A stretch of 64,000 nucleotides of DNA from NCBI RefSeq assembly GCF_042477335.2, contig NC_091263.1, positions 73,644,501-73,708,500 of the forward strand, in the 5' to 3' direction. Made by a program: the position numbers and the translations under genes. The stretch is from Ovis canadensis. Taxonomy: Eukaryota > Chordata > Mammalia > Artiodactyla > Bovidae. Below the pieces are notes generated by a model. It was not told the DNA's origin and did not search any database. It was given only the letters and a program-made list of their open reading frames with translations. The first letter of the stretch is position 1. The number at the start of each line of letters is the position of its first letter. This document shows positions 10,975-23,010 of the stretch, in pieces.

Positions 10975-11075
10975 TCGGCTCTGTTTATAGATGAGGACAC
11001 CGAGGCCTGGAGAGAGCAGTCTTGCCCCAGACATCAGACCATGGTGGAGCCAGGTCCAGAGCCCTGCCCTGCCAC
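10975..11075 (-). repeat. MIR SINE remnant
   Basis: TTTATAGATGAGGACACCGAGGCCTGGAGAGAGCAGTCTTGCCCCAGACATCAGACC follows the reverse complement of the conserved MIR core and 3' part. Confidence 0.7.
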
Positions 11076-14000
11076 TGTGGGCCCCCGCCCCCACCCAGCC
11101 CCTCTGCCTGGCAGATGTAGGCCTGGGCTGTGGCCGTGCTCGTGGTCACTTGCCTCCTTGCTGTAGTACGCTCACCTCATCCAGGAAGCCCTCCTCCAGG
11201 GCCCCACGGTGTCACGTGCCTTCAGTGTTTGCCTGGAATTGAGGCCGCTTGAAGCCAAGTCCAAGAGACACAGTAAGTAGATCCGCCCCCACTCTGTGCA
11301 GGAGCAGAAAACAGACCTCCCGCACCAGTGAGGTGGGTGTTGGAACACCTCCCTCTAGGGCTCTCTTGAGGCTGAGGTCTCTGCAGTCTTCCTGGGGTGC
11401 CCGGCACACAAAGGGTGTTTCTTCAACTTCAGGGTGTGGGACCCAGCCACGCTGGGCTGAAGGCAACTTGGGCAGAGTTGAGGAGGGGCCTGGGGGTGGA
11501 GTGAAGGCCCCTAGGAGAGCGCGTGTCCATCTTCACGGGTTTACTGCGGCCGCGCAGGCTTCTAGTTGCAGGAGCCGCTCCGTAGCGCAGGGCTCGGGCT
11601 ACACAGCGCAGGCTCAGCAGCTGTGGCCCAAGAGCTCACCTCCTGCATGGCGCACGGGATCTTCCTGGACCAGCGAGAGCCTGCGTCTCCTCCGCTGGAC
11701 ACCCAGGGAGGTCCTGGGCGGGGGGTTAAGGAAGAGCAGTTGGAATGGATGACAAGGCCCAGGATGTGGGCATGGGAGGATGGAATGAGTTGAAGGAGGG
11801 AGACCAGACTGCAGGTAACAGACACGCGAATCAGACTAGCTTATGTGAAAAGCAAGCGTCGACTCCTGGAACAGCTGGGTCTAAGCAGCTTCGGGCACGG
11901 CTGGCCCTGGACCTCGCATTCACATCCTTAGGGATCTGCTTCTCTGTGTACTGGCTCCAGCTTTCTCTGCCTTGGCCTCTTTTTCAGGTGGGCCTTCTCC
12001 GTGTGTTGACAAGGGTGGCCACCAGCAGCTCTGGCCCAATGTCCCTACCCTTAGTGGTCCTGGGCGGAAGAGCACCTCTTTCTCACTACTTCCAAATTGA
12101 CTCGTTGAGGTCAAGAACTCATTTCACCGATCATGGCCAGGCAACAGGTTCAAGAGGCATCAGCCAGCTCTCTGGCCACGTGACCACCCTTGGGACTGGA
12201 AGAGCCAGAGCCCAGAGCATTGTGGCTGGAAACAGGGGGCATGACTGTCCCTGGGAGAAAATGAAACTGCTTTTTATCATCAGAAGAGGCCGCCAGTGCT
12301 CCTGGAGAAACAGGCCTTAGCGTGGAAAAGGCAACAAGCCAGGGGCCCAGCCTTCAAAGAGCAGAGGGGAGGGGGTGCCAGGAGAGGTGGAGGCGGCATC
12401 ACAGCTGGAGGCTGCTGGGAGAACTGGGTGGTGAGCAGTGCAGAGCCAATTCAGGAGGGAAGTCTGGAAAGACCGTGCAGAACGGCCGGCCTGCAGGGCC
12501 GCTTGGGGCTGTGGAGCTGGAGGGTGGTCATCAAAGGGTGGAGTTAGCAAGGGGAGGAGCTTGGGTCGGGGGAGCTCTGCACGGGGCAGCTGCTTGGTGT
12601 GAAGAGCTTGGCCAGAAGAGGCAGACTTCACTGCCGGTCTGCCCCCACCCCTCCCCGGGCCACCTGGGAGAGGGCCAGAGAGCCTGGCCCCAGCCCGAGG
12701 CTGACTTGGACAGCTGGGGTGAGCCCAGGTGGCATCTGGTTCAGGGAGAGGGTGGAATCTGAGGGCTCACGTTTAGTGGGTCAGGAGCACCATCCCTTGG
12801 AACCTGGGGAGGCCAAGATCCCTCAGGGCTGCTAGCTGCTGGCAGCCTATTGGCTAGCTCTGCAGACAGTTTGGGACTGGCCCACTCTGGCACAGTGGCC
12901 CTGCAGGAGGGTACTGGGCACACTGCCCCCCAATCAGAGCTGCAAAGTAGATGAAGCTGTAGCCAAAACCTGGGCTGGCAGGGTGGGTGTTTTTCCCAAG
13001 AATCCAGACAGCCACCCCCAAGTCCAGCATTCCTCCTCCGCCCCGGCGGCCTGGTCACTTCAGAGAGGATGACGTGGTTCCCTCCCACCCCCAGCAAAAG
13101 CGTGGGCAGGGCCGGCACCTGAGCTGTCTTGGCCCAGGACAAGGCTGAGCAATAACCCTGGCAGCTGGCCCCGCAGTTCCCTGCAGCAGGAGGCAGTGCG
13201 GACCCCCAGCAGGGCCGGGAGAGGTCAAGCGGGTCTGGGTGGCCGCTTGCCCGCCTCGCGGAGGGTCTGCGCTGTTACTCCTCCCTGTTCCTGAGGGCAG
13301 TGGCTGCCAGGCAGCACTCAGGAAACTTGCTCTGCTGGGATTCTCCGCGCTCTCATCTAGCCCCAGGCTTGCTCAGCCTGGTCTGTACATAGATATGCAT
13401 TATTCTGGAATCTTCGCTGGGTTCCCCATCGCTCCAGAGTTCTCTGGTTTTGCAGGGTTGTCTCTTCATAGAAACATATTAAAATAGGCCTGTTTACTGC
13501 CCAACTAGACGAACAACTATTTCATATGCTGAACACAAAGGGGTAGGGACCTGCCCGGGCCGTCTCATTCCTGCTAATTTACCCTTAACTCTGGATCCCA
13601 CGTAGGCTGCAGATTGACAAGCTCCAAGAGGGTCAGCCTTGCTCAGACCACTACTTGCATCACAGTGGGTGAGCCTGGGTCCGCTGTCCCATCACATCAA
13701 CAGGGAGCCTCACTGAACTCGAGTTCACTAAGCTCTGTGAAGACCCACCCTGCAGCGACTGAGAGCAGACCCTCGCCAAGCCCCTGCTCCCCCAGCCCCG
13801 GGGCAAAACTGCCATTCTACCCAGGTAAACCCATGTCACCTTCTGGGACGAACCGCCCAGCTCCCCGCCTGCATCTCTTAACGGACTCGGCGCGGAAGGG
13901 ACCCTCCGTTACCCATCCAGCCCAAGTTCAAGCCCCGCGGCGGCCGCGCCCAGCCTTACTCCACCCGAAGACGACAAGAGCGGTTGAAAGGTTTAAACAA

Positions 14001-14006
14001 TTTATT
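14001..14006 (-). terminator. H1-10 poly(A) signal
   Basis: TTTATT on the plus strand is AATAAA on the gene strand, about 405 bases after the H1-10 stop. This suggests a polyadenylated mRNA, as known for this replication-independent H1, unlike replication-dependent H1 genes that end in a stem-loop. Confidence 0.7.
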
Positions 14007-14410
14007 TTGCCCCAAAAATGGAGACCGGAGAGAGGAAAGCCACGCGCGCTCCCGCGCCATTACCCGGCGCGCGCCCAGAGGCGGGAAGGGCTGCGCCGCC
14101 GTGGCGTCCTCGTGCGCAGGGACGGGGCGGGCAGGCACAGCCCGGCCATTGGCGCCCCGGAGCCGGTAACCAAGGCGACAGCCCGGGCCAAGGGCGAGAG
14201 CCAATAAGGGCGTCGCCAGGGCCGTTTCAAAAATCTAAAGCAAACAATAACCAAAAACGAAACAACAAAAAAAAAAACGCTCCCACGTTGGGGGATGGGC
14301 AGGCCGGCGGGGCCCGGGCCCACTGATGTCGAAGCGCGCACGGCGGTTCGGGCTCCGCGCAAAACCTACGTGCACTGGGGGGTGGAAAAGTGCGCGCCGG
14401 GGCCCCGCGC

Positions 14411-15055
14411 TCACTTGCGGCCCTTGGGCACTTTGGGGACGCTGGGTTTGGCCGCCTTCTTCACCTTCTTGCCCCCCGCGACCGCCGCCTTCTTGGCTTT
14501 GCTGCCTTTGTCCTTCTTGGAAGCGGCGCCCTTCTTGTGCGAGCGCTTCTCGGGCTGTGGGCCCTTAGCCGGCTTCTTGTCCGCGCGTCGCGGGGCGGCC
14601 GCGCCCGGGGCCGCCTTCTTGGCCTTGTGCGCAGCGGGCGCCGGGGCCGAGGCGGGCGCCGGGGCACCGCGCCGCTCGCCGCCGCCACCCTCCAGCTTCT
14701 TGCGGTTGAGCTTGAACGAGCCGTTGGCGCCGGTGCCTTTCACCTGCAGCAGGGTGTCGTTCTGCACCAGCGCCTTGATGGAGTACTTGAGGTAGGTGCG
14801 CCCGTTTTGCTGGTCGAACCACGCCACCTTCTTGGCCTCCGCGTAGATCTTGGCCAGCGATGAGCCGTTGCGCTCGCCTAGCCGGCGGATGGTCTCCACC
14901 ACCAGCTGGCTGTACTTGCCCGGCTGATTCTTCTTTTTGCTATTCTTCCTCTTCTTGGACGGGGACAATGCGGCCGAGCCTCCGGCCTTCGCCGCCTTCT
15001 TGGCCGCCCCCTCGGCAGTCGTCAGCGGGAGGGCCTCTTCGAGCTCCACAGACAT
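14411..15055 (-). CDS. H1-10: Histone H1.10 (H1X), linker histone
   Basis: A complete intronless gene of 214 residues (human 213). The start is the ATG of [16 protein letters not shown]; the same frame is open further upstream, but that part is a low-complexity translation of the CpG-rich 5' region. Domains: a short tail with [11 protein letters not shown]; the winged-helix globular domain from about residue 44 ([20 protein letters not shown]) through [20 protein letters not shown] to [11 protein letters not shown] near 118; then a Lys/Ala/Pro-rich tail ending [12 protein letters not shown]. Linker histones bind the nucleosome dyad and linker DNA and compact chromatin; H1.10 is a divergent, replication-independent variant expressed in somatic cells. 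A Pro-to-Ala change against the human sequence as I recall it lies in KKVAWFDQQ. The gene converges with HMCES. Confidence 0.97.
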   Translation of the reverse strand: MSVELEEALPLTTAEGAAKKAAKAGGSAALSPSKKRKNSKKKNQPGKYSQLVVETIRRLGERNGSSLAKIYAEAKKVAWFDQQNGRTYLKYSIKALVQNDTLLQVKGTGANGSFKLNRKKLEGGGGERRGAPAPASAPAPAAHKAKKAAPGAAAPRRADKKPAKGPQPEKRSHKKGAASKKDKGSKAKKAAVAGGKKVKKAAKPSVPKVPKGRK

Positions 15056-15432
15056 AGTGGCGAGCGGGTTGGTGGCGGGCGGGGCGCGGAAACCCGGAGG
15101 CCGCGCCGGGAAGAGAAAGGCGAGGGGCCGCGGGGGCGCCGGGGGGCTGGGGGCGCGCGGCGGCTCCAGGCGGGAGCGGCCGCGGCCGGGCCTGGGGCCG
15201 GGCGGCAGGGCTGGGGTGGGGGCCGGGCCGGCCGGAGCGGGGGTCCCGAATCGGGACCGGAAGCGGGGCCGGCGGAGGAGCGATCGGAACGCAGAAGTCC
15301 GGCGCGAGGTGGCCGGAGCAAAGACCGCCTGGGAGCCGGGGAGTCGGCCTAGCGAGCTGCCGCCACCGCTGCCTACACCGGAACTCGCTGGGCGTGCGCG
15401 CTGCGCTCTGGCGGGGAGGGCGCCGCGCTCCC

Positions 15433-15439
15433 CTTTTAT
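15433..15439 (-). promoter_or_regulatory. H1-10 TATA-like box
   Basis: On the gene strand the sequence is CCATAAAAGGGG, about 380 bases before the start codon. It implies transcription from near 15405 and a 5' UTR of about 350 bases. TATA boxes are usual in H1 gene promoters. Confidence 0.6.
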
Positions 15440-15900
15440 GGCTCCGCGGCGGACCACGTTGAGAACAACAACAGCCTGGTCCGGGGCCGGCGCCAACTTG
15501 TGCTTCTTGGAGCCCCTTCCCCGGCCGCTGGCTTCCCAGACCCGGCCTCCCCGGCACCACCGTGCGCGCCGCTGTGCACCCTGGACAGGGCCCGAGCCCG
15601 CGGCGCGATGGAGAGGCGGCCCGCGCCCACGGAGGGCTCGCTAGAGGGGAACGGAGGGGCGCACCCTAGGCTGAGGGAGCGCAAGAGGAGGGGGGCACCC
15701 CGTTTGAGGCCGAATAGCGCGCGCCCCCAGGGAGACCCCGCAGCCCAGAGCTCCGCAGCCGACAGCCAAGAGTGCTCCACGGGCCCCCAAGCCCAGATCG
15801 CGTCCAGGGGACCCCGGGCCTGCCCGCTGGACGAGCTTTAATTTGTCCCAACTAACACAGGGCACGCCCTCGCGCGGTCGGCTGGGGCAGTGTGGAAGGA

Positions 15901-18900
15901 GCCGGGACGCTTCGAGGGGGGTCTCCGCCTGAGTGCAAGGGGAGGGCGGATGCAGGCGCCTTCCTTTGCGTACCCGAGGCCTCCTTAGGCCTCGAGGGCC
16001 CAGGTCACCACGCAGGAGGCGGCGAGGAGGACTGTAGGTTCTTCTCTGGGGACATTCCCTAGGCGTCCCCCCTCCCCCCCCCCCACCGCCGCCGCGGATG
16101 CTACAAGTGCCCCCATTTTACGGTGCGAAGTAGCTTCTACCCTTACCCCAAAGCCACAAGGTGGCTCCGGCGGGGGCGAGGGGAGGCGCTGGCCCCGGGA
16201 GGATTTCCCAAGGAGGATGAGGGAGGGGAGCGGCTCCTCGTTCTGGGCAGCAACACCCCCCCCCCCTTCGTGTGGGGAGCGCAGTTGAGAGCGGGGACAC
16301 TCTCTGGGTACCAGGCGGAAGCTTGTTTCAGTTGGTGGCCCTGCCGCTGGGTCCAGTACTGGGGGTGAGGAGGAGGCGTCGGACCATCTTTCTCCAAGCC
16401 AAAGGAGCCGTCACTTGGGAAAAGCTGAGACACGTAGAGACGCTCCAGGAGGAGGGTGGATCCTTTTTAGGGTGAGTGATTTAGGCCGGATCCTGCGCCC
16501 TGCAGTCTCCTGAGGCCCAAGCATGGAGGAGGGGCTGGCGGGACGGAGTGGGGGCGTGGAGCAGAACCGCCGGCCCCTCAGAGGTCTGCGCACCCCTGCC
16601 ACAGCGTTTGCCCGGCCCGGTGTGCTCTCCAACAAGCTGCGGTTATAATAAACCCCAGGAGAGGAGGACTTTGACCCAGGGAAGTGTGAGGCTGCCGGGA
16701 TCCGCAGGGGGATGGGGGGCGGTCAGGGGCTGGGAGCCACAAAAGGGGCCACTGAGTACATCCAGCCGGAGAGAGGAGGAGACGAGTCTCCGCGTAGGCT
16801 CCTGCGGAGAGGCGGAGCCCCTTCTAGCCCAGCGGCCTGGAGCCCCGAGTCCAGGGGGAGATGGGGAGCAGTGGTCAGGGGCCTGCGGACACACAGGGCT
16901 CGAGCGAAGACCTCGGGTTCCAGAGATGCAAGGTGTGTGCAGGGCGAGAAGCTGCGAGGTGGAGACGCCTTGTCCCCCTCAGGATGCAAGGAGGTGGAGA
17001 GTGAGCAGGGGCACCCAGGAGACAGCTGGCCCAGGCAACCTGGTGACTGGCGAGAGGGACTCAGGTCAAAGGGAGAACAGAGGGCGAGGCCCCAGACTGA
17101 AATCTGCTCGTCCTGTGGGGGCGGGGGATGGGCTGAAAATGAAACTCTCCAGCCGCTTGCAGCTGCAGGCGAGGCTGGATGAGGGCCCTGTCCCCGCTGC
17201 TGGACATTGGTTGGAAGGGGAGGGTGTGGGCTGGCAGGAGACAGTGGCTGTCCTCTGGAGACAGAGGAAGAACCGTCAGAGAGGAGGGGACCCGCCCAGG
17301 CCCTGCAGATTGAGAGAATTCCTAGAACTGAGGACCTGTCTACCCAGGGCAGCCCCTCAGGAAACTGGTTGAATGAGCCGACTGGCCAGCTTCCGACTTC
17401 TCAGAACCTCTGCCTGGACTTTGCCTGTTCAGCCAAGTGTATTTAAAAAGGTGAAATTTAAAAATCAGGCCATTTCACACAAAAATACAGTCCAGATTTC
17501 AATTTTCCCTTTTAAAAAAAATCTGCAGGTTGGACCTGGGTCGGGGCAGAAGCGGGGTGGCGGCTGAGGAACAGTGGGCTGATGTCCAGCACCTGACTGG
17601 CGAGGAGGGGGTCAGCGGGAGTAGGGGGAAGGCTCTGTGGCCAGGGGTAGGCCTGGCCGTGCCGGGAGGAAGGAAGCACTCGGAGCAGAGAGTGCACGCA
17701 TGCAGGCCGGGCAGCGCAGCCCAGACCACCAGGAGGACGTGCTGCACAAGCTCCAGAGGCCCCTCCAGCCCAGCGGGCTCCGGGAGCTGCTGGGATGGAG
17801 CAGTTTCCTCTCACTGACCTCAGCATACAGATGAGCAAACAGAGGACTGGGCCTGTGCCTTCGGGAAGGCATGGCCCGCGAACCCCCGACTCCCGGGGAG
17901 CCGCCTGCCCCCCTGTAGGGACAGGACAGGTGGCGAAGGCCTCTGCAGTTGGCCAGGGCCTGGCAGGGACGGCCGCCCCTTCCTCAGGTCCTGGGGTCCT
18001 GCTGCTCCAAACACCATCCATACGCTGGTGACACCCATGTCTCTCTCCTGAGCAGCGGCCCGCGGCGCCCGCCTTCCCCTCCGGGGAGTCTGGAGTGCCT
18101 CTTCTGTGTCTCCCTCTTTCCCCTGCAATCCCACCCTCCCCGACACTTGTAGAGAGCAGGCGCCGCGCCCCCCTCCGCCGCCCCACCCCCTGGCTCTGGC
18201 CTTTTTGTTCCTTGCTGGGGCTCCCACGACGCTCGAGGCTCTCTCCACGCCCGGGGATCCCGCTCGGGGCCTTGGCACAGCCACGTGGCCGGCCCTTTTC
18301 CTCCAGAATCCATTCACGCTGCCCCGCTTTATTTTCCTCATAGCACTTATCCTTATCTGAGCCTAGGTTGCCTATTTGTAGGGGGGCGAGGGGGCCCTCT
18401 GAGCGCCAGCTGGACCGGCCCTGCAGCAGACATGTGGCTTGGCCTGGACCCCCGCCTGCCCACACACTCCCCATGCGAGCCACCAGCCTGGGCCCTGGGC
18501 CAGCCCTGTCCCCACCCCTGTAGGGATCCACTCACACACTCACAGTTAGACAGCCTGGGATGGGGCCCCAGGCGCGAGGCCGAGAGGTCTGAGGGGCCGC
18601 AGCCCTGTGGGAAGGCCCCGCGGGCTCCGGGGCTGACAGGAAGCTCTGTCTCCCACACTGATTTAGACAGAGAGGCTGGCTCCAGCCTGGCCCGGTTTGG
18701 GGTTTAAAATGGAAGTAAGAGGCCTTAGGTGCTTTTTAGTATGTAAAGGGAAATGGGGGAATTCACCAGGTGTAAGGGTGGGGAAAGGTCACCTTTAAGA
18801 TGCAAATGTGTATTGTGAAGCCCTGAATGGGGGTGCTCTGGGGGCCTCTGGTCTCCCCTCTCCCCGCCAGCGGCGGGCGGGCCCCTTGCTGAGGCAGGGC

Positions 18901-19853
18901 TAGCGACTGAGAGACCACCATGCCCTGTCCCCAGGGAGCAGTGCAGCGAGGCCGGAGCCCCATGCCCGTCCACCTCCGCTTCCCCGCTGCAGACGCCCCC
19001 AAAGTGCAGCTGTGCTTAGAAGACAGTGTGTAAAGAAGGGATGGGCGCTGTTCAGCGTGCAAGGACCCACTACTGCCGGGCGCCATGTGTTGGGGTCCCA
19101 GCTCATCCGGGGGTTGGGGGCCTGTGGATGAGGGGCACGAAGTGACAGCGCCCCCCCCAGCCCCGGAGCCGACAGCTGACACGGGGCCTGGCAGGTGGTG
19201 CTGTTCCCTTGGACGTGAGCAGAGGCTCGTGTCTGGAGCGTCCCCCTCAGCTTCCCGCAGCCGGCTCTGCCAGAGCTGGGGACCTGCTCAGCCACATGGC
19301 CTTCTCCAGGCCTTTTACGTCTTTTTCCTTTAAGAGCCCTTTTCTTAGTGAAGTTGTGGTATAAAACCCGACTGGGGGAACAAGGCTGTGAGGTGACAGC
19401 CGAGGGGCGCGTCTCGGCCCTGGACACCAGTCCGCGTCCGGGGGCCTGTGCCCGTCTGGTCGTGCCCTCGGGGCAGGCCGGTCAGTTCCTGACTTGTTTC
19501 CCTGACTGTCCTTTGTACACCAGCCCAGAACGAGCCTCCAGACCACTCATAGATCCACGTAAGTGTTGATGCCCTGTGACCCGGCAGGCTTCCAAGTGTG
19601 CCCCAACCCACATCCCCCGTGAGCACCCATCCTGGGCCTTGTGAGTCCACCCGGCTTGGCCTGCGCGTGTCTCCCAACTCCATCCCTGCCCCACATTTCA
19701 GGCACAGCCATCAGGCCACCCCTGGTGACCTGGCCACAGCCTCGGGCCTTCCCGGCTCCCCCATCGAATTCAGCCTTTTGGAGGCTTGGATGGCCTGGCT
19801 TCCTGCCCCCTCACAGCCTGGCTCTGCCCCCCCTTCTTCCTTCAGCCACAGCC
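15901..19853. other. Intergenic GC-rich DNA upstream of H1-10
   Basis: Two C runs (near 16075 and 16257), a short AT-rich patch at 17430-17520, and an old L2-like patch near 18300-18355 (TTTATTTTCCTCATAGCACTTATCC). The long frames are GC-driven and match nothing I recognise. No gene supported. Confidence 0.6.
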
Positions 19854-20120
19854 CCGCCTCCCCAAGGGGCCTCCCCTGTGGGGATCTCTGCCCGGCCCGG
19901 GGCAGGCTCTGGGAAGACAGTGGCGCCGAGTGGCCTTTGAGCCGTGATCTGTGGGCACGGCAGCCTAGGAGAGGCTTGCCCCTGCCTCCCCGAAGGGCCT
20001 CTTCTGCAGGAGGATCGCTGCCCAGCAGAGGGGGGCAGGCTCTGGGGGGACAGTGGCGCTGAGTGGACTTCGAGCCGTGTTCCATGGACAGGGAGGCCCG
20101 GGAGAGGCTGCCCCCTTGCC
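19854..20120 (+). repeat. Two-copy tandem duplication, unit about 133 bases
   Basis: Copies begin at GCCTCCCCAAGGGGCC (19854) and GCCTCCCCGAAGGGCC (about 19987) and share GGCAGGCTCTGGG, ACAGTGGCGC, GAGCCGTG and GGAGAGGCT in the same order. ACAGTGGCGC recurs at 19917 and 20050, a shift of 133. I judge identity near 80 percent by eye. Confidence 0.85.
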
Positions 20121-21689
20121 TGTTTGCCTCCCTCCTCCGGCAGGGTCTCCTGGGGGGTGAGTTGGCCCATGCGCCAGGGAGGCCAAGGTCGGAACTGTTG
20201 TCCGGCCTCGGCCGTGGTAGAGTTTGACATCTGTTCTCCATGGGCCCCCAGGGATCAAGGCCGAGGGGCTGGGGCAAGGTCGCATCCAGACACTGTTCTG
20301 GGAGGGGCGCTGGGGCCAGGGCAGAGCCTGACAAGCAGAGAAACCATCTTCCAGTGTGGCCACACTGGCAAGGCCCCCCGGCCGGGGAAGACAGCAAAGC
20401 ATTTGCTGTTCCCCTCATTTCAAGGAGCGGCACCACCCCGATTCTAGCAGTAGCACTTGGTTTTACACCGTTAATTGCTCTCTGAGATTGTCCTGTCTGT
20501 GCCTGTCACCCCCACGAGAGCAGGGATGCGCTCAAGCCACGCTGCACAGGGCCTGACACATAGTAGGCCCTCAATAAATATTTGTTGAATGAATGAAATG
20601 GGAGTCAAAGCTGGGCAGGCTTAGGGTTAGCACGAGGGCCTGCAAGGCTCATAGAAGCTCATCTCAGAGCTATCAGGCTCGCCCAGTCCTGGGTCCTGAC
20701 TTTCTTTCCTGATCTAGAACCAACCCAGCTGCCCTGAAAGCTCCCTACCTGCCACTTTCTGGGGGTGCCCCTCCTCCTGCCCGCCACTGCCCACCATCCC
20801 CCGCTTCAGAGGCCTTTGAGGAGGAGAGTGGGAGCTTGTTGCTTTCCCACTCAGGGTACCCGCCCGGGCCACAGCATCCAGGCCCTGCTGACCTCTTCGA
20901 CTTTATACCACCGGCTCACCTGCCCTCCCTTCCGCAGCCCGCTTCCCACCCCAGCTCCTTCAACCCTGGCCATCCCAACTTCTTCTCTCATTGAGTCTTC
21001 CTTAGCTGAATCATCTTCTGCTTTGACATCTGCCCCCAAGACCCCTCTGTCTTGTGTAGCCTCAAATATGAGACTCTAGAAGGGGCTCTAACTGCTGTTT
21101 CAGAAGATAGGTGCAAGGGGACCCACTTGTGAAAATGAAGAGGCCAGCAAAGCCCAGGAGACCACACCTCCTCCTAACTCGAGAGCCTGGCATACACAGC
21201 TCTCCAAAACTGAGCCCTCCTCCGCCCCTCCCCTCTCATCCGCCAGTGCTGCTTGAAGGAGGTGGCCCCCTGAATGCTTTGGGAGCATCCTCGATGGGTT
21301 CAGGGGAAGGGACCCCCCGGGACCTGAAGAAGCTGAGGTACCAGGTGCAGGGAAGGGGCCAAGCCCACCCGGGGTTTCTGGGTTGTGCTCCAAGTCTTAT
21401 TCCCAGTCCAGTGCTCTTGTCCTTCCTGACATCTCATCTAGCCAGTTAGCTGGGGATGGGGAAGGGATGGGGAGGCCAGGCCAGGCCCCTGGATGAGGAT
21501 GGACATTGGCCATGTGCCCGCCTTGTCTGGGTGAGAAGGCTGTCCTTTGGGGCCAGGCCCCAGAGCTTAGGAACATCGGGAGGGGACCCGGGGGAGAGCC
21601 CGAGCTGTCTCCTGGCCTCTGAGCTCACCCTGGACCTGTCCGCCAGGCACTAGCAGCCCCAGAAGACAGCCCCTCCAAGTGGGCCTCCC
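20121..21689. other. Intergenic DNA
   Basis: Apart from the L2/MIR end at 20540-20602 I recognise nothing here: GC-rich sequence and short random frames. Confidence 0.6.
20540..20602 (+). repeat. L2/MIR-type 3' end
   Basis: GCCTGACACATAGTAGGCCCTCAATAAATATTTGTTGAATGAATGAA is the conserved 3' end of the ancient L2/MIR families. Its AATAAA is repeat-borne, not evidence for a gene end. Confidence 0.8.
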
Positions 21690-21699
21690 TGTGGCCAGA

Positions 21700-22165
21700 T
21701 CTTCACAGAAGCCACCGTTTTCTCAGAGCCCCCACTGGACCCCATCAGATCCTGCCCATCCCTCCTTAAACCCTCGGGCGGCTTCCCGTGGCACTTAGAA
21801 TAGAATCCAAGCGTGCTGCCTCGGTGTCCTGCCCTACACCGTGGCCCCTACCCGCCCCTCCACTTGGGGTTTTTGTGCTGGTGAGCCCTCCTTCGCCTCC
21901 CATTCTTGCCAATCAGGTGAATACCACCTCCTCCGGGAAGCCCTCCCTGAGCACCCCATCTGAAGTAGGGCCATCCACCCCCAGCGTCTCTCCCTTTCCC
22001 AGGTTGGTTCTTCAAAGCACTCGACACTGCTGTAGCTTCTGCAGTTATAGGCGAAGTCTCTCTTCCCCACCCAGCTTCTGCTTGTCTGGCTTGTGGGTCA
22101 CCGGACCCTTTGTAGGCGGCACACAGTAGGTGCTCAGTAAAAGTTTGTGTGAATGAGAAGAAAGG
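21700..22165 (+). repeat. LINE L2 3' fragment
   Basis: The stretch contains the order typical of an L2 3' end: CACCTCCTCCGGGAAGCCCTCCCTGAGCACCCCATCTGAAGTAGG, then CTTGTGGG, and finally CACACAGTAGGTGCTCAGTAAAAGTTTGTGTGAATG. Confidence 0.75.
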
Positions 22166-22329
22166 GCCCTGACTAGGAGGAGTTCCGAGATGCGGCCTCT
22201 CCTCTCGGCCCCCAGTCCTGGCTGCTTGTCTGGAGAGTGCGGGGAGCTAGGCGGCATCTCCCGTTACCGCACACACACACCCACTAGGCCTGCGAGGGGC
22301 TAGCAGCGGGCCCAAGCGAGGAAGGAGCC

Positions 22330-23010
22330 TTGCCAGCGGGACGCTTGTGGCCTGGAGCCCTGGGCGGGGGGCTCCGAGGACTTGGGGGCAGCCTTCCGTG
22401 TGGGCAGCGGGGAGGTTCTCGGCAAGCACAGTCATCACCCCCGGAGAGGGTGGCGGCCTCTGGGGACAGAAGGGGGAGGGTCCCGGGGTGGGGACGCTCG
22501 TCTCTGCCCCAGGGACGCGGGAGCGGGCGCCCAGCCTCCGCGTTTCCCCCAAGCGCCCCCGGCCCTTCGCGCCCGCCCGCCTCCATCTGCGCCGGAGGTC
22601 TGGGCTGCGGGCCCCGGCGGGCGTTGGGCGCGCGTCCCCGCGGCCGTCTCTATGGAGACCGCGCGCGCCGCCCAACCGGCCCGCCGGCGGGCGTTGGGCG
22701 CGCGTCCCCGCGGCCGTCTCCATGGAGACCGCGCGCGCCCTGGGCGGGGCCGGCGGAGGAGGGGCCTCGGGGCGACGCGGGCTGGCGCGGCCGCCGAGGG
22801 AGCCGCTCCGGGAGAGGCGCTGAGCCAGAGCCGGCGATCTGGACCCTCGCTGGCGGTCGCTCGTGCAGGGCCGCTCTGGAGGCGGCTCTGCGGTGCGGGC
22901 CCGTGCGGAGACCGCGCCCTGGGACGCCGTCCTGCCGGCCCCCACCGCGGTCTCCGGGCTCTGTGGTCTCAGAGAGCAGCCTGGGCCCCTCTCCTCGGGC
23001 CAGGAGACCA
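22330..23010. promoter_or_regulatory. Orphan CpG island with a duplicated palindromic element
   Basis: Highly CpG-dense DNA between H1-10 and RAB7A, with no gene recognised on either side within several kb. A 56-base element occurs twice with a 70-base period, each copy centred on a GTCTCYATGGAGAC palindrome. The long frames (up to about 360 codons) are Arg/Pro/Gly-rich and present on both strands, so I do not call them genes. A possible donor ATG|GTGAGC lies at 23341-23349. It may be the promoter of an unannotated RNA. Confidence 0.55.
22614..22739 (+). repeat. Tandem pair of 56-base elements with a 14-base palindrome
   Basis: Copies at 22614-22669 and 22684-22739 differ at one base (CTCTATGG against CTCCATGG). 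The palindrome cores are at 22646-22659 and 22716-22729; the second, GTCTCCATGGAGAC, is perfect. They resemble RFX-type X-boxes (GTTGCCATGGCAAC) but are not identical to them. Confidence 0.9.

Larger units (their letters stand above)
7961..13980. other. Intergenic DNA between HMCES and H1-10
   Basis: GC-rich sequence with many short random frames. It contains an old L1 end (about 9365-10010), a (CA)n run and a MIR remnant. AT-richer sequence at 13380-13540 has no recognised content. I see no gene. Confidence 0.7.
13920..15900. promoter_or_regulatory. H1-10 CpG island
   Basis: CpG-dense sequence covers the H1-10 3' flank, its coding region, 5' UTR and about 400 bases upstream of the TATA-like box. 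Density falls off after about 15.9 kb. The plus strand beyond 15.5 kb could start an antisense RNA, as at the human locus (from memory), but nothing in the sequence proves it. Confidence 0.75.

Noticed and set aside
15056-15496. Extended H1-10 frame upstream of MSVELEE (361 codons in all)
   Set aside because: The extra 147 residues are a low-complexity Arg/Pro/Ala translation of the CpG-rich 5' UTR, and the family starts at MSVELEE.
17512-18531. 339-codon minus-strand frame
   Set aside because: No domain, Gly/Arg/Pro bias and competing open frames; treated as noise.
20571-20580. AATAAA as the end of an unknown gene
   Set aside because: It belongs to the conserved 3' end of an L2/MIR repeat.
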